From CAWCUZ01 sp963798795 (GTDB taxonomy: Bacteria; Acidobacteriota; Vicinamibacteria; Vicinamibacterales; SCN-69-37), in contig CAWCUZ010000006.1 of the NCBI GenBank assembly GCA_963798795.1, forward strand, positions 186,001 to 250,000: 64,000 bases of DNA. The letters are read 5' to 3'. A model generated the notes under the pieces. That model was given only the letters and a program-made list of their open reading frames with translations, had not been told where the DNA came from and did no database searches. The position numbers and the translations under genes were made by a program. Positions 36,701 to 49,408 of the stretch are shown one piece after another. How positions within the stretch are numbered: the stretch's first letter is position 1; each line of letters opens with the position of its first letter.

Positions 36701-37141
36701 GTCTCGCGCCACCGCCCTGAGCCTCACCGGTTCGTCGCGGGCCGCTTCGGCGGGCCCCGCAAGGACCGTGATCTTCGGTGCGGCGTTGAGCACCATGACG
36801 GTGCCACTGCCAGTGGCTACGCCGCCGCGGCCGTCGTCGATGGTAACGGTGACCCTGAACGCGCCGTTGTCCCCATAGACGTGAACGATCGACGCCAGTC
36901 CGTCCCCGGCCTGCGGCGGTGTCCCGTCTCCGGCGTTCCAGGTGTAGTGCAAGACCCTTCCGGCGGCGTTCGTGACCCGAGCGCTCAGGGTCACCGAAGC
37001 GCCCTCTTCGGGCGATTCAGGGCTGGCCTCCACCGCGGTCACGGAGGCCGTCGCCCCCTGGGCGCGCATAGGCGAGCCACTCGTGAGCGTGGCGGCAGCC
37101 ACCGCCCCTGCCACGAACAACGATGCAGACAACACACGCAT
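33750..37141 (-). CDS. Secreted PKD-domain zinc metalloprotease, metzincin-like (two frameshifts)
   Basis: Joined across two frame changes this is a protein of about 1,129 residues. The order is: signal peptide (from ATG 37141), two PKD domains (about 30-200, with YTWNAGDG and YRWDFGDGS), a long beta-rich region including an Ig-like domain (PNRKNVDFDSPEVRVALTEA), a metalloprotease-like domain with the zinc motif HEFGHAFGLQH (HExxHxxGxxH), and a C-terminal beta domain. The frame breaks are single extra bases at 34590/34591 and in the AAA at 34434-34436. Removing them gives MYPDGI-AHQVLFITNEQY and then ASSLAAALRSGV. The conserved Met of the metzincin turn is plausibly in VLSLMYPDGI. It is probably an extracellular protease; the substrate is unknown. 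Confidence 0.85.
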
Positions 37142-37295
37142 AGCAGACACCGCCGCCAGGACACCGCTCCTGGTTGTTCGAGCGTCAGCCGGGGGTCGGG
37201 ATCCGACACGTTGGGCCCTGGATTGCCCGCTGATGTCGGATGTGACCGGCGACCTGCGCTTGACCTCGATGTAGGAACCCACCGGAGGGAGCACG

Positions 37296-38036
37296 ATGCT
37301 GAAGCGGACCGGGCCGATCGGCCTGGCGGGAATGGTGCTGTTACTGGTCGCGATCGCCGCTCAGCCGGTTCGGACGCAGGACACGCCGGCCAAGCCGCGG
37401 CTGTCGGCCGCCATTCGGAAGGCCCTCGAGGACGGCGGCGTCGAGGCGGCCCAGCGCCGTTTCAAGGAGATCTTCCCGAGCCAGAGGGACCGATTCGACA
37501 TCGACGCGCCGGCCCTGATGGCGCTGGCCAACGAACGCATGACCGCGGGCGACGCCGTCGGGGCCACGGCCGTCACGGAGATGTGGATGGCCGTCCTCCA
37601 GCCGGAGGGCGCGGCCGCCGCGGCCTCCGGTGGTGGCGATCCGAACGTCATCGAGCACCCCTCCGCCGCCCAGACGGATCCCGGTCCGCCCCGGACCGAC
37701 CTGTCGCGCTTCTACGGCATGTACGGCGACAGGGAACCGTCGAAGCGCAGCGTGTTCGTCCGCGAGACGTGCGACGGACACCTGCAGATCGGCAGTCTCT
37801 GGGGCGACGTCAGGCCATGGACGATGCGGTCGCTGTCGGACACGACGTTCATCCAGGTCCTGATCCCCGACATGCCGAGCCTGCCGCCTTTCCGCTTCGA
37901 GTTCGAGATCGGCCCCGACGGCAAGGCGCGCGCGGTAAGGCACGCCATGACGGGAACGATGCAGTCGATTCCTCGCACCGGGGATCTGCCGAAGGACTGG
38001 AAGACCCACGACTGCGGCGGTGGGGGACAACGGTAG
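37296..38036 (+). CDS. Secreted hypothetical protein
   Basis: A 246-residue exported protein with a signal peptide (about 1-28). An alpha-helical first half (RKALEDGGVEAAQRRFKEIF) is followed by a beta-rich second half starting with LSRFYGMYGDREPSKRSVFV. That turn resembles the small lipocalin-like domains found at the ends of many acidobacterial secreted peptidases, but I cannot name a family. It is the first gene of a plus-strand run of four secreted proteins upstream of the sigma factor, and diverges from the PKD protease across 154 bp. Confidence 0.7.
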   Translation: MLKRTGPIGLAGMVLLLVAIAAQPVRTQDTPAKPRLSAAIRKALEDGGVEAAQRRFKEIFPSQRDRFDIDAPALMALANERMTAGDAVGATAVTEMWMAVLQPEGAAAAASGGGDPNVIEHPSAAQTDPGPPRTDLSRFYGMYGDREPSKRSVFVRETCDGHLQIGSLWGDVRPWTMRSLSDTTFIQVLIPDMPSLPPFRFEFEIGPDGKARAVRHAMTGTMQSIPRTGDLPKDWKTHDCGGGGQR

Positions 38037-38109
38037 GCCGCGCGCGCGGCGCCCGGCGTCCGGCGTTCGGCGTCCGGTGTTCTCAGCGCCTTCAGGTGAG
38101 GAGGTAGTC

Positions 38110-38730
38110 ATGCGTGTTCGTCGAGAATCCCGCCCGCTGGGCCCGTTGGCCCCGCTGGTGTTCATGGTCGGCGTCGCCACCCTGGTCGCCGGCGTTCCGC
38201 CTTGGGCTGATGTGACAGCCGGTGTGGCCGCGACATCTCAGATGGGCGCGACCTACGTCACCGTGGACCTGTCCGATCGAACCAGGGCCGCGCTTCGGAG
38301 TGCCGCCGATGGAGTGGCGCTGGCGAAGGTCGAGCTGACCGCACGGCTGGACGGCGCCAAGCCTGCGCGGCTCGTCGCAATCTGGGCTTACGTCCGCGAC
38401 GGCGCGATCCAGGGAACCCAGCGGAGCGAAGTCCCCGACGCCAGGCCGGGCGGTGCGGTCCAGGTCGGGGTGCCGTACATCGTCGAGCCGCTGCTCAAGT
38501 GGCGCGTGTCGGCGAGCAGCTTCCGGACAAGCGACACGTCCCTGGCGGCCTCAACGTACTTCGTCGCGAAGAACGGCACCATTCGGGATTGGACCCCCGA
38601 GAGCATCCAGGCCGCCACACCGCGCGGTGTGGATACGCGACGAGCGGACGCGCTCTATGTCGCCGTGGTCCCGACCGTCCGGGACGCCGGCGCGCACGTA
38701 CGGCCTCTCGTTGTCGTTGAACCTCGCTGA
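38110..38730 (+). CDS. Secreted hypothetical protein
   Basis: A 206-residue exported protein with a signal peptide (about 1-34) and a beta-rich mature part without recognisable domain, containing paired motifs such as PYIVEPLLKWRVSASSFRTS. GAGGAG lies 7 bases before the ATG. Its TGA stop overlaps the next ATG (TGATG), so it is coupled to the following lipoprotein gene. Its function is unknown. Confidence 0.7.
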   Translation: MRVRRESRPLGPLAPLVFMVGVATLVAGVPPWADVTAGVAATSQMGATYVTVDLSDRTRAALRSAADGVALAKVELTARLDGAKPARLVAIWAYVRDGAIQGTQRSEVPDARPGGAVQVGVPYIVEPLLKWRVSASSFRTSDTSLAASTYFVAKNGTIRDWTPESIQAATPRGVDTRRADALYVAVVPTVRDAGAHVRPLVVVEPR

Positions 38731-40932
38731 TGCCGTCACGGCCTCCCCTCGCCTCCCCCGCCGGGCGGTTCGCCCGGCGGGCTGTGCTGGTCCTGCTGCT
38801 GCCGGGGATGGTTTCGGCGTGCAGCCGGCCGGCTCCTCGACCGGCGGACGACGGATGGAAACCGCGCCCAGCCGTCGACCGCGGCCTGACCTGTGAGCAG
38901 GAGCACTATCCGTGCGCCTGGTCCGACGTGGACGGCCAGGTCTTCGACCGCAGCCTCGAACTGGCCGCGCGCGCCACCCTGCGCATGCAGTCGGAATCGA
39001 TCGAGCGTGTCGCGGCGTGGCTGAAGACTGCCGAAAATGTCGCCGAGGTCGACGCGACACCCACAACACTGCGGTTCCGGCTGGCGGGAGGCCGCCCGAT
39101 GGTGGTCTTCGCCAGGAACAAGATGAGCCGAGGCGCGCCTGGCCGCCCCTTGCTTTCCCGCCAGAGTACTGGCCGGACGCGTTGGAGCGCGGGGCTGACG
39201 CTCGCACGCTACTCCTTCAGCCCTCCCGTGCTGGCTCCGTCACCCTACGTGGTCGGCCGCGACACGGACGGCAACGATCGCATCAACCAACGCGATCGGC
39301 GGCGCGCGCTGGTGCTCGACCCGCTCCACTCCTGGTTGGGCGCCACTGACGGCGAGATGGTGGCCTCGATCTTCAACGCCTCGCCGGCGTATCGGGGCGG
39401 CGTCGATCTACTCCAGGACCAGGCCGCCGGACTCGACGCGTTTCGTTCGTGGCGTCAATATGACGCCATTCACGTGACGAGCGGCGGAGACGATTCGGTC
39501 CTCGTGACCGGCGAGCACCTCGCGGTCGCGGGACTTGGGCGTGACGAGCGCGAGGCCCTGCGGCAGTCCCTCACGGGCATGGGGATTGCCATCGCCGCGG
39601 TAGGCGATACGACCTATACCGACCTGGATTCGCTGCGCCAGATCGACGATCTTCCGGAGTTGCTCTCGACCACCGAATGGATGTTCGCAATCGAGGCGGA
39701 CTTCCTGCGGGCGGCGTACCCGACAGGGCTCGATCGCACGATCGTCCTGATCAACTCGCCCGGATCCATGTCCGGTTCCGATTCTTCGCTGTACGATCCC
39801 CTGGTTCCAGCCTCCCATGACAGCAACGATGGGGCTGTCGTGTTCGGCTGGACACACGACGTGGACTTTGACTACTACTTCGACGACCGTGAGACGGTCG
39901 CCCGGACTCTGTGGGAGAGCCTCGTAGGTCAGGGATTCAACACCTTCCGGGCGTTCCACAAGGCGCGCGCGGCCTTTGCCGATCCGTACACGTTCTACGG
40001 CTGCTGTGCAGGCACGGTCCACCGCGCGCGCGAGATCATCCGCCTCGAGGACGCGGCTGGACACGAACTGCGCGATGGCGCCGACCTGGCGGCGCTCATC
40101 GACGGAGAGCCCGGCGACGGCCGTCCGGACAAGCTCAACGTCGTGGCGAAGGTGGACGGCATCTGGGTCCCCGATGAGGGCCTGATCGTGGACGCCGGCC
40201 AGTTGGAGCCCAGGGAAGACCTGCACATGGAGGCATGGCTCGAGCTGGACGGCCGGCGCGTCGGCCCGTCGGAAGGACTGTGGGACAAGCCGCACCAAGG
40301 CAGTGTCGTGACCGTACCCTTCGCGGAGGTCCCGCTGGGTCTGGATGTGCGGCCGGGGCACACCTACGAACTCGAGGCCGTCGTCCTTCTCCCCCGCGAG
40401 GCGGACGAAGACGGAGACAGCCGCTACTCCGTGAAGCTCGCGGCCGATTCGTGCGCGGTGCCGAGCCAGGGCGACTACGAAGGTGACCTCACCGGCGACC
40501 GGGCACGACGGATCGACCCCGGCAGCCGCGGCGCCTTCGCCAAGATCCTGGCGTCGCCGCTCGGCGGGTGGGCGCTCCAACTGGAGAGCCGGGAGCGCGG
40601 CGGACGCGACCTGTCGATGACCCTGGCCTTCGGGGAGCCGCCCGAGGCCGGGACGGTGGTCCACATCGAGGACCCAGGCTGGGCCGACCCCGGGATCTCG
40701 GGAAGCGTCGACCAGTACCAATCCGGAACGAAGCGCGAGCTGGGTGCAGGGCTCGATCGACGTCTTCTTCAACACGGTCCGCCATCCTCCCGGCAAGCGG
40801 TTCGCGTGGGTGTGCGGCGAGGTGCACGGCTCGCTGGTCGGATTCGGCGACCCGCCGGCCGGCAGCGCCCAGCCGATTCGGGTCAACAGCCGCTTCGATG
40901 GCCGATTCCAGGCCGAATGGACTCAACGGTGA
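38730..40932 (+). CDS. Large lipoprotein, possibly caspase/CHAT-like (frameshifted)
   Basis: Joined across one frame change this is a 733-residue lipoprotein (lipobox GMVSAC). Residues 220-440 contain YDAIHVTSGGDD, then INSPGSMSGSDSSLYDPLVP, VVFGWTHDVDFDYYF and TFYGCCAGTV. This order recalls clan CD peptidases (CHAT/caspase-like), whose His sits in a DxIHxxGHG-like strand and whose Cys sits in a SxCxTG-like one. Here the His position reads Gly, so it may be inactive or the likeness may be chance. The C-terminal 250 residues are beta-rich. One extra base within 40733-40738 shifts the frame; removing it continues into ASWVQGSIDVFFNTVRHPP. Confidence 0.65.
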
Positions 40933-41645
40933 TTCAGCAGGGAGCGCACATCCGGAGCCTTCAGCACGCCGCGATCCTGGCGGGAGCCCTCGCGGCGTCG
41001 GTGTGCGGCGCCACCGGCGCATCGGACGCCGATCCATCCGCCGCGCGGCCTGCCGTCAGCGGCACCGGCCAGTCGACGTCGCCCGCGCCCAAGGTGCTCG
41101 GCACGATCCGCGCCACGCTCGACGGTGCCGCCCGAACCTGGTACGTCGTGTCGGGCACGAGCCGTGGCCGGCCGTACGCGAGCGGGGCCTGGCAGGACAA
41201 TGCGAACGGCCGACGGACGATCAGCATCGGCGGCTTCGACACCGCCACGCCGCCGCTCGACACCTTCGAATGGGACGAGGACGGCATGCCACGGTCGTAC
41301 GGCGACTACCACGGCTCCGCGTTGACGCTGACCTTGATGCTCGCCGCCGGTTCGGAGGTCAAGCCGTTCCGCCTCGTATTTCCGCCCGAACGCTCGCCCG
41401 CCCTCATGTACGCCTCCCGGGCCACGCTGGACTCGCTCGACACGACCTTCAAGATCGAAACGGGAACCGTCGACGTGACGGCCGTGTCGGTGGCAGACGG
41501 AACCGCCAGCGCGGCCGGCACGTTTTCGGGCACGCTGACGGGCCTCGTCCGAAGCGGCGCCGTGGTGGTCTCCAACGGTGCCTTCGACGTCAGCGGACTC
41601 CCCCGCCTGGACGCGCTGCGGCGCACCACGGACGATGGCGGCTAG
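40929..41645 (+). CDS. Secreted hypothetical beta-rich protein
   Basis: An exported protein of about 238 residues with a signal peptide. The GTG at 40929 overlaps the stop of the upstream lipoprotein once that gene's frame is corrected (GTGA); an ATG at 40917 is also possible. The mature part is beta-rich and Gly/Thr-rich (GTFSGTLTGLVRSGAVVVSNG). It ends 133 bp before the sigma factor. Its function is unknown; genomic coupling suggests it works with the lipoprotein. Confidence 0.7.
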   Translation: MIQQGAHIRSLQHAAILAGALAASVCGATGASDADPSAARPAVSGTGQSTSPAPKVLGTIRATLDGAARTWYVVSGTSRGRPYASGAWQDNANGRRTISIGGFDTATPPLDTFEWDEDGMPRSYGDYHGSALTLTLMLAAGSEVKPFRLVFPPERSPALMYASRATLDSLDTTFKIETGTVDVTAVSVADGTASAAGTFSGTLTGLVRSGAVVVSNGAFDVSGLPRLDALRRTTDDGG

Positions 41646-41778
41646 TGGCGTGTCCGCGCCGACTCAGCGCGGACAGGCCGCCAGTCCCGGGAGCGACCTC
41701 CCGCCCCGGTTGACCGAACTCCGTGACGCGCTTACGCTACGACCATCCGCGACAACTGGTGTGTGGGCGTGTCAGCAG

Positions 41779-42356
41779 ATGGATGAAGAACTGGCCGGGC
41801 TCGTCGAACGCTGGAGCGGCGGTGACCAGGCCGCACTGGGCCAGTTGGTGGACCTGCTGTACGACGAGCTGCGCCGGCTCGCCCACTCGCACCTGCAGCG
41901 CGAACGAACCGGGCACACGCTCAGCACGACGGCGCTCGTCCACGAAGCCTACGTCCACCTGTCCGAACTGACCGGGCTGGCCTGGCGGGGGCGCGCACGG
42001 TTCTTCGCCCTGGTCTCGAAGGTGATGCGGCACGTACTGGTCGACTACGCGCGCCGGCGTCAGGCCGCCAAGCGCGGCGGGGGCGAGTTCCGGGTGCCGC
42101 TGACCGACGACCTCGCGGCCGCCGAGGCGGAAGCCTTCGAACTGCTGGCCGTCGACCAGGCGCTCAATCAACTCGCGCAGCTCGACGAACGGCTCGCTCG
42201 TATCGTCGAGTGCCGCTTCTTCGGCGGGATGTCGGAAGCCGGAATCGCCGAAGCGCTCGACGTCTCGACGCGGACGGTCGAACGCGACTGGATTCGCGCG
42301 CGCGCGCACCTGTTCACCCTGCTGGGCGAGGCGGGGCCTCCCGGCGGGCGGCCGGC

Positions 42357-42360
<4 letters not shown>
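41779..42360 (+). CDS. ECF-type RNA polymerase sigma factor of the kinase-linked group
   Basis: A 193-residue sigma factor. Region 2 is visible in ARFFALVSKVMRHVLVDYARRR and region 4 in ARIVECRFFGGMSEAGIAEALDVSTRTVERDWIRARAHL. The long STTALVHEAYVHLSE segment between the first helices is typical of the ECF group associated with Ser/Thr kinases in Acidobacteria and Planctomycetes. Its stop overlaps the ATG of a kinase gene (ATGA), as is usual for that group, in which kinase signalling is thought to replace the anti-sigma factor. Start at ATG 41779. Confidence 0.92.
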
Positions 42361-45044
<2,684 letters not shown>

Positions 45045-45094
45045 GGCGAGTCGACGCCGGCGGTCGCGGACAATCCTGCGGGTGCGCCGCCGGA

Positions 45095-46387
45095 TCAGCC
45101 GCCGCGCCGGACCAACTCGACGCGGCGGTTCTGCTGGCGCCCTTCGGACGTCGTGTTCGGTGCGGCCGGCCGTGTCTCGCCGAAACCCACCGTCTCGAGT
45201 CTGGCCGCGTCGATCTGGAACGTCTCGACCAGATACGCCTTCACGGCCGCCGCCCGGCGCTCCGACAGTTGCTGGTTGTAGGCCGCGTCGCCCTGGTCGT
45301 CGGTATGGCCCTCGATCGTCAGCGACAGATCGGCGTGGGCCGCCAGCATGTCGCCGATCGCCTTGAGCGTCGGCGTGGATTCGGGGCGGAGCCGGTCGCT
45401 GCCGGTGCCGAAGTAGAGGCCCTGCGTCGCCACGCGGCCGTCGGCTTCGAGCGCCTCGTACAGGTCCTTCCCGCCGGCGGCGATCCGAATCGACCCGATG
45501 AGGATCGGCTCCTTCTCGCTCGCGGCATAGGTGTTCCGGATGTGAATCACGCCGCCGCGCGGAAACGACCCGTTCGGCACGTTGGCGACCCGCCGCTCGT
45601 TGACGTAGACCTTGGCATACCGGCCGTCAACCATGATGCGAATCGGCGTGAGGGCCTGGTTGAGCCCGTCCTCACGGGCCGAGGTCGACTCGACGCCGTT
45701 GCCGCCGCCAAACACGACGCCTGTGGCATTGCGGCCGATCTTGAAGTAGTTCGCCTTGAGCGTGTTGAGCGACCGGTCGGGGGACCGGGTCGCGATGGCC
45801 AGTTGGTACGTACTGCGAGCCAGGTAGACGTCCAGCTCGATCGTGAAGCGTTCTGGCAGCACTTCCGGCAGGGGTATCTCGACCGCCGCGTCGCGCGGCC
45901 CCGTGTTGCGCAGCAGCCGCCGGCCCTGCCAGTCGACGACGTCCCAGTTGCCCCGCTTCAGCTCGAGCCGTCTGGGAAAGTCGCCGACCGTGTCCGCCGT
46001 GAAGTCCTCCGCGAACAGGACGCGGTCGCCCGGCACGAAGTCGTAGTTGGCCCACATACCTTCCCCGGGCCTGGTCCCGCCCGCTGCCGCGGCGGCCCGG
46101 CTCGGATCCGAGATCGGCTTGCCGCCGTCATCGAGCAGCAGGCCGCCCTGGTCGTCGGTCAGGACGACCTCCTTCCCGTCCGCCTTGGCGCGCCGAACGC
46201 ATTCGAAGTCGTCGAACACGCAGCGCACTCCGTCCCGGATGAGCCGCTCGATGTTCGCGCGGGCCTCGTCGACGGCGGTCTCCTTGACGAGCCGCCCGAC
46301 ATTGCCGACCTGCGCGCGGAGTGCCGACGGATTGAGTCCGACAATCAGGCCGGACAGCACGAGGCCGGCGCCAAACCGAAGATCCAT
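45095..46387 (-). CDS. OmpA-family peptidoglycan-binding envelope protein
   Basis: A 430-residue exported protein (signal peptide about 1-25). A central beta-sandwich of about 180 residues (FAEDFTADTVGDFPRRLELK) is followed by a C-terminal OmpA-like domain (about 320-428) with the diaminopimelate-binding motif EGHTDDQGDAAYNQQLSERR and FGETRPAAPNTTSEGRQQNR. It should tether the outer membrane or a surface structure to peptidoglycan. It is monocistronic, convergent with the kinase-TPR gene and in line with the third kinase upstream. Confidence 0.9.
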   Translation of the reverse strand: MDLRFGAGLVLSGLIVGLNPSALRAQVGNVGRLVKETAVDEARANIERLIRDGVRCVFDDFECVRRAKADGKEVVLTDDQGGLLLDDGGKPISDPSRAAAAAGGTRPGEGMWANYDFVPGDRVLFAEDFTADTVGDFPRRLELKRGNWDVVDWQGRRLLRNTGPRDAAVEIPLPEVLPERFTIELDVYLARSTYQLAIATRSPDRSLNTLKANYFKIGRNATGVVFGGGNGVESTSAREDGLNQALTPIRIMVDGRYAKVYVNERRVANVPNGSFPRGGVIHIRNTYAASEKEPILIGSIRIAAGGKDLYEALEADGRVATQGLYFGTGSDRLRPESTPTLKAIGDMLAAHADLSLTIEGHTDDQGDAAYNQQLSERRAAAVKAYLVETFQIDAARLETVGFGETRPAAPNTTSEGRQQNRRVELVRRGG

Positions 46388-46539
46388 GGAGGCTCCTTCA
46401 CCCGGATCCAGCGGATTGCCGCGTGCAGACCCGACAGGCCGTGTCGGCCAGACCGGTCACCGTCCGCGCGAAAGCGGATGGGCGGAATCGTGTCGTCAGC
46501 GATGCCCGCGCATCGGCGCGGTAGCGGATCCGCGCCGGC

Positions 46540-48967
46540 TCACTTCGGCAGCCCCATGCGCGTCAGCAGGTCCTGAAACCTCGGGTCGTCGCGAAGCGCG
46601 GCGAGCTTGGAATCGTACCGCATCCAGGGCATGCAGTCGGCGCGGTCCCGGAAGCCCTGCTCCAGCCAGGCCAGCGTCGATTCGGGATCGCCCAGACCCG
46701 CGTAGATCGTGGCAATTTCGTACGGGCAGACGTACCGCCCTTTTGACATCTGCGTGAGCTCGGCCACGACCGCAATGGCGGCGTCGCGGCGTCCGGCGGC
46801 GGCATAGGCGCCGCCGAGCATCTCGAGCGTCGTCGGGCTGGAATCGAACGCGCGTGCCTGTTCGAGCGCCGCAATGGCTTCGTCGTAACGGCCGAGTTTT
46901 TCGTATCCGACCCCCAGGTCCCGCAGCGCCGGCCAGAAGCGTGCGTCGATGTCCAGCGCCCTCTGATTGAGCGCGACGGTCTGCTCGAAATCGCCGGCGA
47001 GGTAGCGCGACCCAGCCGGCGTCGTTGCGCACCTGCAGCGACAGGGGATCGAGTTGCTGGGCGAGCGCGGCTTCGTCGCGAGCCGTTTCGTGCCGTCCGA
47101 GCAGCGCCAGGAGCAGCGCGTACGTCTCGTGCGCCGCCGCCAGGTTCGGGCTGAGCTCGATCGCGCGATGCAGCTCGCGCTCCGCGCCCACCCAGTCGAA
47201 GTCGAAGTACATGAGCACGCCGCCCATCGCGACGTGCGCCTCTGCAAGGTCAGGATCGATCTGGATGGCGGTGGCGGCCGCGGCCTTCGCCTGCGGCATC
47301 ACGTCCCTGGGCGCGCGGTAGGCGCTGCGCAGCATCGTGTACGCATCCGCCAGCCCGGCTTGCGGCCGCGCATCGCTCGGGTCGGCGACGATGGCCTCGT
47401 TGAAGAGCGCGACGGCCTTGGTGATGGCCGCTTCGCTCGTCTCGCGCAGCGCGAACCGGCCGCGCAGGTACGCGTCGTTGCCGCGCGGATCGACGCGGCC
47501 CGGCTGCGGGCGCGCCGCGCTGTCCGGCGACGGCGCGGCATGGATCGCCTGCGCCACGCGCTGGGCGATCTCGCGTTCGATGGCCGGCGATTCGGACTCG
47601 TCGCGGGTGTAGGTGTCGGTCCAGAGCTGGCGGTTCGACCGGCCGTCGACCAGGGTGGCCGTGATCGTGAGGCGGCCGCCGGCGCGCTGCACCGAGCCTT
47701 CGAGGAGCGCCTGCGCGCCGAGCCGGCGCGCGAAATCGGCAAGGGAGTCCGTGCCCTCCTTGAACTGCATCGCCGACGCGCTGGAGATCACGCGCACGCC
47801 CGTCAGACGCGACAGCTCGCTCGTCAGCGCGGACGACAGCTCGTCGGACACGTACGCCTGATCGGGATCCGTCGAGACAGTCCGGAATGGCAGCACCGCC
47901 AGGGCCTGGATGCGGTCGGCGCCATCCGCCACGCCGGAACCGGATCCGCCGCGCGCAGCGAACCAGCCGGCGAGCGCGAGGACCCCGAGCACCGCGCCGG
48001 CGGCGAGGGCCGTCCGGCGACGCCGCACGGGGGCTGACGCCGCGGCGCCGGGCGCCGACGCCGATGACGCCGACAGGGATCCGGCCACTTCCGAGAGCGC
48101 GAACTGCAGGTCGCGCGCGGTCTGGAACCGCCTGGCCGGGTCCTTCTGCAGGCACCGGCGGATGACGCGCTGCAGCGCTTCGGGCGTGGCGTCGCCGAAC
48201 GGCGGCGGCTCGTCACGCAGAATGGCTGACGTCACGTCCGCGCCCGACGACCGGTCGAAGGCCCGGCTCCCGGTGGCGAGCTCGAAAAGGATCGCGCCGG
48301 CGGCAAACAGATCGGAACGCGCGTCCACACGGCCGCCGCGGATCTGTTCCGGCGACATGTACAGCAGCGTGCCAAGGACCGTGCCGGGCTCGGTCGCGGC
48401 CGCCGCGACCGTCGTGCCGTCCGAGCCGTCGGCGCCGCCTGCCGGGTGCTCCGCCACACGTTTCGCGAGGCCGAAATCGAGGATCTTGAGCGTGCCCTCG
48501 CGTGTCATGAACAGGTTCTGCGGTTTCAGGTCGCGGTGCACGAGGCCCGCCTCGTGCGCGGCCGCCAGGCCGGCCGCCATCTGCTGAGCCCAGTCGAGCA
48601 CGACCGGCACCGGCAACCCGCGCGTGGCGCGCGGCCGGCCCGCCAGGGACCCGGCGGCGCGTTCCAGCTCGGCGGCCACCGTCTCGCCGCGGAGCAGTTC
48701 CGAAACCAGATACGGCCGGCCGGCGTCGACTCCGGCGTCGTGGACGGTCAGGACGTTCGGATGGCTGAGACGGGCCAGCGCCTCGGCTTCGAGCGTGAAC
48801 CGGCGCAGCCGATCCGGATCGCTCGCGACCGAATCGGGCAGGACCTTGACGGCGACGTCACGCTTGAGGCGCTCGTCGCGCGCGCGATAGACCTCGCCCA
48901 TCCCGCCCGCACCAATGGGACTGACGATCTCGTACGGCCCAAGGCGCGTGCCCGCTAGCAGTCCCAT
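46540..48967 (-). CDS. Ser/Thr protein kinase with FlgO/TolB-N-like and TPR domains (frameshifted)
   Basis: Joined across one frame change this is an 808-residue membrane kinase. The kinase domain shows GAGGMG (19-24), VAVKVL, HRDLKPQN, DFGLAKR and MSPEQ. A transmembrane helix lies near 325-345. Then comes an alpha/beta domain that begins LAVLPFRTVS and includes ALLEGSVQRAGGRLTI, found in cyclase- and kinase-linked sensor proteins, and then TPRs to the end (ALRDLGVGYEKLGRYDEA). One extra base in the GCGCG at 47005-47009 shifts the frame; removing it joins NDAGWV to RYLAGDFEQTV. The uncorrected frame runs on to 46496 and hides the true C-terminus (RMGLPK). Confidence 0.88.
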
Positions 48968-48984
48968 GGGCGCTTTCCGTCATG

Positions 48985-49155
48985 GGCGAGGTCGGTCCGC
49001 GTCGAGAACCGGCGCGGGGCCCCACCCCCGCGCCAGGAGCCGCGCCGCGGCTCGCAGGCTCGCTCGGCGCGGCGGCCGCAGGCACCCATCCCGCCCGCAC
49101 CGAGAGGCGCGACGATTTGATACGGACCGAGCCGCGTGCCGGGAACGATCGCCAT
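48985..49155 (-). pseudogene. 5' remnant of a Ser/Thr kinase gene, interrupted by a repeat
   Basis: The first 24 or so codons of a kinase (MAIVPGTRLGPYQIV then APLGAGGMG) are preserved at 49155-49085, directly upstream of the intact kinase start, whose beginning MGLLAGTRLGPYEIV is similar. Coding similarity stops exactly at the glycine loop, where the 74-bp repeat (49014-49087) begins. It is a partial tandem duplicate of a kinase 5' end, broken by or ending at the repeat. Confidence 0.7.
49014..49087 (-). repeat. 74-bp dispersed repeat next to a kinase remnant (copy B)
   Basis: It begins GCGGGGCCCCACCCCC on the plus strand and ends GCAGGCACCC. The alignment to copy A at 6166-6237 is 16 identical bases, then about 75-80% identity with a 2-bp length difference. 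Relative to the kinase reading direction its orientation is opposite to copy A. Confidence 0.65.
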
Positions 49156-49218
49156 GCTGCGGGGTGCCGACACCATAGCGCAGCCAGCGGCCGGATGTCA
49201 GCCGCCGCCGACCGGCGG

Positions 49219-49390
49219 CGCCGAGTGGCTATATCAGACGGCGCGCCGGGAGGTTTTCCGCCTGGTGGCCGGGCAGAGCAGCCTGGCGGCGTTGGCAGGC
49301 GTGGTGCTGTCGCTCGCCGGCCTCGCGTCCTGGATTGCCGCCCGGCGCGCGTTGCGAATCCCACCGGTCCAGGCGATCAGGAGCGAATAG
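49219..49390 (+). pseudogene. C-terminal remnant of an ADOP permease
   Basis: About 56 codons match the C-terminal end of ADOP permeases: a final transmembrane helix (LAALAGVVLSLAGLASWIAA) followed by RRALRIPPVQAIRSE and a stop. Everything upstream of this is missing. It lies on the plus strand, tail to tail with the intact ADOP that ends at 49409. Confidence 0.7.
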
Positions 49391-49408
49391 GACGCGGCGG
49401 CCACGAGC

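Noticed and set aside
38040..38085. GGCGTCCGGCGTTC direct repeats before the secreted gene at 38110
   Set aside because: Two imperfect 14-bp units in a G+C-rich gap are too little to call an element. It may be simple slippage.
39110..39230. Possible extra pair of frame shifts in the large lipoprotein (ARNKMSRGAPG... to SFSPPVLAPS)
   Set aside because: An alternative frame reads plausibly (PPEYWPDALERGADARTLLL), but no homologue is at hand to decide, so the uncorrected frame was kept.
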